Shown here piece by piece: positions 56,861 to 64,000 of a stretch of 64,000 nt of DNA. Within the stretch, counting starts at the first letter, position 1. Each line of letters starts with the position of its first letter. The stretch is from Aristolochia californica. Its lineage: Eukaryota; Streptophyta; Magnoliopsida; Piperales; Aristolochiaceae. The stretch lies in the NCBI GenBank assembly GCA_029961685.1, contig JARWKL010000007.1, positions 434,001-498,000 of the forward strand, written 5' to 3'. The translations under genes were made by a program, and so were the position numbers. The notes under the pieces are model-generated. The model did not search any database. It saw nothing but the letters and a program-made list of their open reading frames with translations, and had not been told where the DNA came from.

Positions 56861-57978
56861 AGAAAGTTGCTGTGTTTTTTTTTTTTTGCTTTTTTGTGCA
56901 AATTCACACCCTTCCTCCTCTGTACAAGAGCTGAAAGAAAGAAAAAGGTTAGAAATGAAATTAGTCTGTCTGTAGAACTTCATCTGAAAATTTTGTTGCA
57001 TCTTTCATGTGGGTTATGCTAATTTTAGCTAGTTATGAAATCATTGATCCTTTTCATAGAAAAAAGAAAGAGATGAAATTCACCGCTCTGGTTATCATCA
57101 CCATCTCCTGTATCATTATTATCTTTCTCAAACCTAATTGCTCAAGGAAGCTTCATCCAAAGGTGTTCTTTCCAACCTTTCCGTCGTCCACTTGTGTCTT
57201 CAGATTGTACATCTTCCAATTTTTCTTTTATGGGCTGATGGGATTTGAAGATTTGGTAGACAAAGCATAAGAATCCGAAAATTTCTCATATTTCTCATCT
57301 ATGTATGTAGATGTTCTACCCACCTTGGTGTTTAGGTAAAACAATTTCTTGTGGCTTCAACAGAGAAGTAGAGCAAGTCCCTGTGGCTTTTCAGTTGATG
57401 GAACATAGCTTCGGCTTGTTTCCAGTATACCCTCTTTCTCAAGAAAGCCAGCAAAATGAAATAGCCTGAGCTTCTCCCAAGTGAAAATGGAGTACCAGTA
57501 CAAATGGTGAAGCTCCAGTTTTCACAAGTTTGCATTAATTGATATCGATAGAAACCTGGATTGGCTATATTGGCTATTATCGAATCCAACCATAGAAGAA
57601 GATACAATTAAAAATTGAAAGGACTATGTTTGTTAGCCTTAAGTGGTGATTAAACATTGATTTAAGATCTGGGATTCTGTCACGTCATATTGGCTAGCTT
57701 GTGACATATTGACAAGTCCATGGAATCAAACCCGCCCGAGATAACTCCAAGCACAACATTTCACTACCAAAAGTTAGCTTTTGCAAAAGAAAGATCTCTG
57801 AATCTTTAACGTGGGGGGGCGAAGAGACTGAGACCTCTTTGAAACCTGTCCTCCATCAGACCTGAAAAACAAACGAAACATCACAAAAAGAAATTAAAAA
57901 AGTTGTAACCGGATTCCGTTTTCAGTACTGCTAGAGGTACCACATTCTTTTACTACCTGCCACCCTCACTATTCTCTC
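56861..57978. other. Spacer between second and third SAUR
   Basis: 3' flank and promoter sequence. The minus-strand frame over the second SAUR (56453..57001) is a shadow. No other gene was seen. Confidence 0.5.
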
Positions 57979-57988
57979 CTATAAAAGC
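57979..57988 (+). promoter_or_regulatory. TATA box of the third SAUR gene
   Basis: CTATAAAAGC, about 70 bases before the start codon, preceded by a CT-rich stretch. Confidence 0.75.
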
Positions 57989-58048
57989 TCACTTCACCAC
58001 TCTGGTGCAATCATAGTGGCCTTCCAAACTATGCAGGAGGAGAAGAAG

Positions 58049-58345
58049 ATGAAGGTGAAGAAGGGTTACCTGGCCGTGAGGGTCGGGCTGGACGACGATG
58101 ATGCCGGCTTTCAACGGTTTACCATCCCTATATCTTACCTCTATCATCCTCAATTCGGTAAGCTTCTTGAGAAGGCACAGGAGGTTTTTGGGTTCCACAC
58201 AACAGGGCCGCTTAAGTTGCCAAGCTCGGTTGATGATTTTCTGCAGCTCAAGTGGCTGATTGAGAGGGAAGGAGGAGATGGCAGCCATCACCACCACCAC
58301 CATCTCCACTCTCTGTCACATAGCTTCTCCTTCAATTCTTGTTGA
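58049..58345 (+). CDS. SAUR-family protein with hexa-histidine tail
   Basis: Intronless, 98 residues, the third tandem SAUR. The start MKVKKGYLAVRVG matches its relatives; an upstream in-frame Met (MQEEKK, 58031) is possible, and the GTG further up is not a plant start. The core has FQRFTIPISYLYHPQF, EKAQEVFGFHTT and GPLKLPSSVDDFLQLKWLIERE. The tail has GSHHHHHHLHSLSH then SFSFNSC. Note PSSVDDF where the other two have PCSVD. All three lie within 7 kb in the same orientation, so they probably arose by tandem duplication. Confidence 0.93.
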   Translation: MKVKKGYLAVRVGLDDDDAGFQRFTIPISYLYHPQFGKLLEKAQEVFGFHTTGPLKLPSSVDDFLQLKWLIEREGGDGSHHHHHHLHSLSHSFSFNSC

Positions 58346-60437
58346 CAAATTGAGCAATGACGTACCCAGTTCACTCCCAAGGATACTGCCTCTTAGGTGA
58401 TTTGACCCGTCTAGAAGAAAAACAGTAAGAGAGATTAAAATTTAGATGTTCTGAAACTCTAGCAGAAAACGAAAAGAGAAGAGTCCCGCAAGCAAGTAGC
58501 AGTTACTGGAATCTGGGACGAATGTCTGGAAATCATGAGTGCCTGTTCTTTCGGCTGGTGGGGTTGGTGAAACGGAGTGATTCCTTTCAAGGGTAAGGCT
58601 ACAGATAATCTCTCATTTTGGTTCTCCATCCCTTTCAGATTCAACTATTGGATGGGCGGTGCCTCCTCTCACTCCACTCGTTTCATTGCTGCTACTTTTT
58701 CCAGTTTAATGTTTGGTTTTATTGATTTTCTCTTGCTCTGCCTTCTGGTAGCCTTTTGCTTACATCAACTTTTGAATGAAAACGAAAAATCAACAGGAGA
58801 GGAGCTTGCTGATTAAGTTCACCTGCTACTTAAAAGTGGGAGATTCTGAAACAAATGACTGTTTTTTTTTTTTTTTTTGAGTAAAAAATCCTTCCAAAGG
58901 GAAGATGCAATTTGAAAGGATGTGTTAACATAAAACAAAGATGCCAAACTTCACTGCACAAACATATCACTAAAATATCACCATGAAATAACACTTACCA
59001 TTAAGAATCTCTATAACAAAATATCACATCCATAATGTCCTTTCTTTCTCAAGCACGTTTCCTGGATTTTTTCACTATTATATTTTCTTTCTTTAAGTGG
59101 TGTTATTCAGAACTGAACCACCAAAGTATATTTATCGGCCAAAAACTCAACTGACAATGAATTTACTGATATGGATAAAAGTTGAATTCTGCGGATTCCT
59201 TTAGATTGTGTTTGGAAGAGAAAAAAAAAAAAAAAAAAAAAAGGCTGTTTTTCCTCTTGTTTGGATGTTCATGAAAAATAACAGAGAAAATGGAAGAGAA
59301 AAATAGTTTCTCATATTTGAATACACGTGAAAAAAAATTAGTAATATTTTAATTTTTTTTTTCAAGTTTCTATTTCATTTCTTTTCTCCCCAAATTACAT
59401 CATCTTGTGAGAGAAAATTTATTAATTAAGAGAGTTTCTTTTCTCTCGATGGCTCTCTGCTTCCAAAAAACAGAAAATACATTTCCCACTCTGTTTTTTT
59501 CTTTCTAGTAGGTTCCAAACAGACCCTTATTGTTATTCATATTTTATAGTAAAAGCTAGAATTTGAATTGCATTAACGATAGTTCACCAAAATAAATCAT
59601 AGCATCTGATATCTTCTGTAAATGAAATATATTTTTGCTAAAAATATTTTTAAATTTAATTTTTATTAAAAATTTTAAATTTTAAGTACTTTAATTCTTA
59701 GCTTAATTAAGTAAAATTTTGATATATTAATTTATATAATATTATTTGTTTAATTTAGTAAATAATTATGTACGTAGTTACTTAAATAATAAAGTAGTTG
59801 ATTTATGGTCATTAATGAGGAAATTAATTAATTAAATTATTTATTTACTATATAATTTACCCTCTAATTAATTAGTTAATTGATTTATTCATCGATTAAC
59901 TAACTGAATAAGCAATTAATAACAAATTAACAATTAATAAACCAATTAACCAATTATTTACCATTTAAATAATTAACAAAAATAAGCAATTAGTTAATTA
60001 TATAAATATTTAAATAATGAAATAGTAATTAAATTATGAACCAATTAACCAACTAAATTGACCATTTATTTATTTAATTAAATCAACAAACCATCAATTA
60101 TCTAAATAAAAAATTATTTAACTAATTAAATTTTAAATAAATTATTTAGTAATTAAGTAACCAATTAATAAATGAGTGAACCAATTAATTAAGCATATGT
60201 CCAATTTAATGAACCAACTAATCAATTAATTAATTAATTATATAATTTAATTAACCAATTACATAACTAATGAATCCATAGTTAATGGCTTGAATATCAT
60301 TACCACTTATTATGCCCATCAAACATCAATATAGTATTATCGGGGTGTAAAATGGTATATTTTATATTGTTCTATTTATATATGGTATATTTGATATATA
60401 ATATTATAAGTACAAATAGTTTATGCTCTACTGCCCC
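58346..60437. other. Spacer with extreme AT stretch
   Basis: Contains a T-run (58861..58879), an A-run (59221..59242) and, from about 59640 to 60280, sequence built largely from TTAATTAAT-like words. A plus-strand frame of 79 codons (58577..58816) has a hydrophobic segment but no family resemblance. Confidence 0.55.
59640..60280. repeat. AT-rich tract of TTAATTAATT-like words
   Basis: Almost no G or C. AATTAATTAA, ACCAATTAA and AACTAATTAA variants recur throughout. It has the features of a matrix-attachment-like or decayed repeat segment; function unknown. Confidence 0.65.
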
Positions 60438-60446
60438 TTTATAAAT
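60438..60446 (+). promoter_or_regulatory. Likely TATA box of the IPK2 gene
   Basis: TTTATAAAT. A start site about 30 bases on would be near 60475, which argues against use of the ATG at 60423. Confidence 0.55.
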
Positions 60447-60563
60447 CTACGTCTTTGCCCGCATTCCAAAGCCATGACATGGTTACGCGGTGCCTCCGCC
60501 ACGTCTCAAACGCCGTTCTCCAATTCGAGCACTCCCCGTCCCCCATCTCCCCCGCCGCCACCG

Positions 60564-61397
60564 ATGCTGAAAGCCCCGGACCATCAGGTCGCCGGCCACC
60601 AAGCTATCGGCGGTTCTCTGGGTCCCCTCGTCGACGGGTCCGGCCGATTCTACAAGCCGCTCCAGTCGGATGACCGCGGCTCGCAGGAGCTCGCCTTCTA
60701 TACGTCGTTTTCATCTCACCCCCGCGTTCCGTCCCACATCCGCCACTTCTTTCCTCTCCTCTTCGGGACCCAGCTCCTCGACGCATCCGACGGCTCTGGT
60801 CTGCATCCCCACCTCGTGTTGCAGGACCTTATTTCGCATCTCTGCCGCCCCTCCGTCATCGATCTTAAGATCGGGTCTCGGACCTGGTACCCCTCGGCTG
60901 CGGAAGAGTATATCAGTAAATGCTTGAGTAAGGACCGCGACACCACGAGTCTGCAATTGGGTTTTCGTGTCTCCGGCTTGCAGGTCTGTGAGGGGGATTC
61001 TGGGTTTTGGAAACCGGATAAGAATGTTGTGAAGGGTTTGATGGTGGAGGATGTGAGGGCGACACTGAGGAAGTTCGTCTCGTCTAACCCGAGTTCGGGT
61101 CTGGACTCGGAACCGGATTGCGGTTTAGCCTCTGTTGTTTATGGTGGTTCTCAGGGGATTTTGGCTCAATTGCTTGAGCTCAAAGCTTGGTTTGAGGATC
61201 AGACTATTTTCCATTTCTACTCGTCGTCGGTTTTGCTGGTGTATGAACAAGGAGAGGCGGAGGCAGGCCGGGGAGGGGCTCAGGTGAAGCTTGTGGATTT
61301 CGCGCATGTTGTGGAAGGGAAGGGTGTGATTGATCATAACTTTTTGGGGGGTATCTGTTCTTTGATTAAATTCGTGTCTGACATCCTCACTGCTTGA
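60564..61397 (+). CDS. IPK2: Inositol polyphosphate multikinase (IPK2)
   Basis: Phosphorylates inositol 1,4,5-trisphosphate and higher inositol phosphates (6-/3-/5-kinase activity) on the route to phytate and signalling inositol phosphates; plant members are nuclear and cytosolic. Intronless, 277 residues from the chosen start MLKAPDHQVAGH, which matches plant family starts. The frame is open further up to ATGs at 60474 and 60423, giving a Ser/Pro-rich extension. Seen: the PSVIDLKIGSRTW signature (PxxxDxKxG) at 96-108, SLQLGFRVSG, GGSQGILAQLLELKAWFE, the nucleotide-site SSVLLVYE at 211-218, and KLVDFAHV at 232-239 with the metal-binding Asp. It ends HNFLGGICSLIKFVSDIL. The first half is markedly GC-rich compared with its AT-rich surroundings. 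Confidence 0.95.
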   Translation: MLKAPDHQVAGHQAIGGSLGPLVDGSGRFYKPLQSDDRGSQELAFYTSFSSHPRVPSHIRHFFPLLFGTQLLDASDGSGLHPHLVLQDLISHLCRPSVIDLKIGSRTWYPSAAEEYISKCLSKDRDTTSLQLGFRVSGLQVCEGDSGFWKPDKNVVKGLMVEDVRATLRKFVSSNPSSGLDSEPDCGLASVVYGGSQGILAQLLELKAWFEDQTIFHFYSSSVLLVYEQGEAEAGRGGAQVKLVDFAHVVEGKGVIDHNFLGGICSLIKFVSDILTA

Positions 61398-62130
61398 ACG
61401 GAGCGGAGAGGCAACACCCAAACTGCTTAATTAATGGAATCAAATAGAAGTTTTTTGGCAAAATGTCATGGTGACTGCTCCATTCACAGTCCGGGGGGTG
61501 TAAAGCCTGCACATTTGGCATTTGTTAAAGACATGGAATGATTTTATAAACCTATGAGAGCCTCCTCTTTTATTTTCTTTTCCGCGATCAATTTGATTAA
61601 CTCCCGTCCTGTTCTCCAATTGTTATTTAGATTACGTCTATCAGTTATTCCTTGCAGAAGACGAGAACGCACTTTACCTTTATTGAGTTGAGCAAAAGAA
61701 TATTGCTACTTTCAGTGGTGGAATTGGATGCTAATTGCGAATTTTAGATATGGGAATAAAAGAATATTGCTACCTCAGAAGGCTTTCAGGTTAAATTTTA
61801 TGGGCTGTTTAGCATCTCTCATATGGGAACCCCAGACATGGGGTGGGTCTGGGGGGACTTGGTTCATTGTAGACGAGTTGCTCAAATCCCACCCAACCAG
61901 TCAGTTCCCCCAGACATGGGGGAACTCTAGTTGTTGATGGTCTAGTAGTGAGCCTTATTATGACCCATTAGAAAGTAAACCCTCTTTAAGAAACCTTTAT
62001 AATATTGTTTTATTGAGGCCTATAATTTGATTAGAGAGGAGGAAGTGTCTTAAGCCATAAAGCCAATTGCTTGTGTTGTGCTAGGAATAATGCACTAGAC
62101 CAATTGTTATACCTGAGCTTGTCACTGATA
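61398..62130. other. 3' flank of IPK2 and spacer
   Basis: Untranslated region then spacer. CCCCAGACATGGGG occurs twice (61831 and 61908) in a G-rich patch. No gene was recognised. Confidence 0.5.
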
Positions 62131-62550
62131 ATTACTATTAGGGGTGTAAAATACGGACGAATAGAATAGGTTATTCTGTATACCATTCAAATACGGACGA
62201 AATAGAATAGGTTATTCTGTATACCATTCTGGTTATCATTTTGGTATTTTGTACTCATTTTGTTCAATTATTTTTAAGGTATTTTGTTTATGTTTATTTA
62301 CTTGGTTAACAATCGGGTAAACGTAATGGAAAATAAACAAAAACTAGTAAAAATTAATAAAAATGTATAATTTTTTAAAAAATTATAAAAAATATAACAA
62401 GTATGAAGACAGTAAAAAGTCATATAAAATTATACATAACTATGAATGCGTAAAACGATGTGATTACATATATGGCTAAGATCTTTTTTTCTATTAAAAC
62501 AATAGACAAAAAATCGACTAATCGAATAAAATTGACACCCTAATTATTGT
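62131..62550. mobile_element. Probable hAT-type MITE
   Basis: TAGGGGTGTAAAA at 62139 and the inverted TTGACACCCTA ending at 62542 form short terminal inverted repeats of hAT style. The flanking octamers ATTACTAT and ATTATTGT match at six of eight positions. No coding sequence. Confidence 0.5.
62151..62232. repeat. 41-bp tandem duplication inside the MITE
   Basis: ATACGGACGAAATAGAATAG and following bases are repeated exactly with period 41. Confidence 0.88.
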
Positions 62551-64000
62551 TGCAGTTAGATCCTATCAAAAACTAACTTTGGAGAGTAGTCAATGAGTTT
62601 GTTAATTTTGGTGCTAATTTTTTCTTTTTACTTGATTTACGTGTCTTCACGTTTTTTAATAATTTTAATGTATAATATTGATTTCACAGTAAAAGAGCAA
62701 ACATAAGTAACAAATTACAATGGATTTATAGTATTTCACAATCTTATCTTGGGTCGTTAATCCACTTTGTGTTTGCAAATTAAAGTTAATTCATTAAGTT
62801 CGGGTTACCAAATGACATCTAAATCAAATTATCTTAATAGCCAATTTAAATATTGCTCATGTAAGGATTCATTGGTTTTCCTACACATGGCTTGAATAAT
62901 GCTTGCAAGGGTAACCTTTTGGGGTCCAGTTTTTTTGGGTTTTTTCGGGTTCAGTTTTTGGGGTCCAGGTTCTGGGTCGGATTCAGGTTTTTGGAAACCT
63001 AACCCAATCCAACCCTTGCATAAGCGGGATAAACACGAGATTCGTTTATGGTCTATCTTGCCTTGAGTCGCCTGACCAGTCGGGTCCTGCTCTAAACCTC
63101 AAATCCACGACACTCACATCCGCGATACACGACGTTGCTCGTTCCACTGGGGAAGCAGCTCAAGGCCGTCGCTCGCTGTCTTATCCATGCGGTAGACGGC
63201 CATAAATCTCTTCTCATTAGCTTTGCCTTCCATTCTTCTGTAAATGAGTCAAGGCAGTACTACTCTTTCGAAGCCCAATCAAAACTCCTCTTAGCTTTGC
63301 TGTCTCGACGAAGGTGCATGTGACAATGCAAACATCTTCTCCTTACAGGGTACTGTTTTTGTTCATCATTTTAGTTGGTTCAGTATTGCTACTGATAGTT
63401 GGGTGCGCCCGGATTTTTCTGAAGAGTCACTGACTTCAGAGGGATCATAGAAGGGGAAAATTGAATGTGGATAAACAAAAAGAGTTTTTTTTTTTCTCTA
63501 GGGTGAATTTAGGGGGTTTGGTTACCGGTAATTAAGGATAAAGACAAAAGTATCTTTGTTCTCACCAATAGAGCGTCCGTCCAAGTTTATACTGTACTCA
63601 TCAAGGCCATAGTTATTCTTGTCATAAACATCTCCTTAAGCCGGTTTCTAAATTTAATCACTGTTTGAGCTCCTCTAACATCTATGAGCATGACCAGTTG
63701 AGCTCAGGTTTTGTTAAGAAAAGTCTAAATCAAGTTCAAAGTTGTTTCGAGTTGTACATATATCAAATTGCATCTTGCTTCTTGCATATAGTTTATAATA
63801 GAGCTTCACACTATCACGATCTTGACACTATCACGATTCGTGGGAAGAGTCCAATGATTCAGGTGTTGCAACTTCTGAAAAATTCCGGTGGGCAGGAGCT
63901 TTTTTAGCCTAACTGGATGTGCGTCATAAATGCAATCTACTTGCTAAAGTAGCTAATTGAGAATTCTATCAGTTTCCAATGTTGGTTAGATGTAGCCTAA
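62551..64000. other. Spacer to window end
   Basis: AT-rich DNA, then a T/G-rich low-complexity patch (62920..63010, repeats of GGGTTCAGTTTTT-like words), then a more balanced stretch (63040..63330) with open frames but no recognised domain. It could hold a relic exon; I cannot support a gene. Confidence 0.45.

Noticed and set aside
58577..58816. 79-codon plus-strand frame with a hydrophobic segment
   Set aside because: No homologue recognised and weak start context; length is within chance for this composition.
60423..60473. First ATG of the IPK2 reading frame
   Set aside because: It precedes the likely TATA box and adds residues not seen in plant family members.

Overview
This is nuclear DNA from a flowering plant, most likely a woody eudicot. 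The evidence is intron-rich plant genes with GT-AG splice sites, plant-type gene families (SAUR, MEE9-like, plant IPK2) and abundant Ty1/copia, Ty3/gypsy (Athila), LINE and CACTA debris. I see no bacterial or organellar segment, no tRNA or rRNA gene and no CRISPR array. Gene density is low, with eight protein genes that I would defend in 64 kb.

Layout. Positions 1-12.2 kb are a nested retrotransposon. An old non-coding copia-type LTR element (1135..12167, 186-bp LTRs, TSD GTTTC) was hit by an Athila Ty3/gypsy element on the minus strand (1368..10857, TSD ATCTT). The Athila copy has lost its protease region and carries a stop, two frameshifts and an altered RT active site. From 12.2 to 18.1 kb there are two convergent PPT/LTR relics and a decayed CACTA transposon. 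At 18.6-19.05 kb lies a single-exon MEE9-like gene, followed by repeat-rich spacer. At 23.2-27.3 kb lies a ChaC-type gamma-glutamylcyclotransferase gene with eight or nine exons, whose first intron appears to be GC-AG. From 27.6 to 32.0 kb there is retroelement debris, including a copia RNase H end and its LTR.

At 32.7-34.2 kb (minus) is the 51-kDa flavoprotein subunit of mitochondrial complex I. Its coding region is a single exon, and a proposed 5.1-kb 5'UTR intron holds a decayed LINE with an internally amplified ~190-bp segment. At 40.5-50.3 kb (minus) is an ARGLU1-like RS/coiled-coil splicing-associated gene with four coding exons, very long introns and two plus-strand LINE insertions. 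At 51.4-58.3 kb are three tandem SAUR genes, the first pair separated by a 2.4-kb non-coding copia derivative whose LTR begins nine bases after the first SAUR stop codon. At 60.5-61.4 kb is an intronless IPK2 inositol polyphosphate multikinase, followed by a probable hAT-type MITE and unannotated sequence to the end.

The genes form no operon or pathway: glutathione turnover, mitochondrial respiration, pre-mRNA processing, auxin-related growth and inositol phosphate signalling sit side by side. The most informative part of the window is how transposons have rearranged the space between and inside these genes. I did not find a convincing undescribed multi-gene system.
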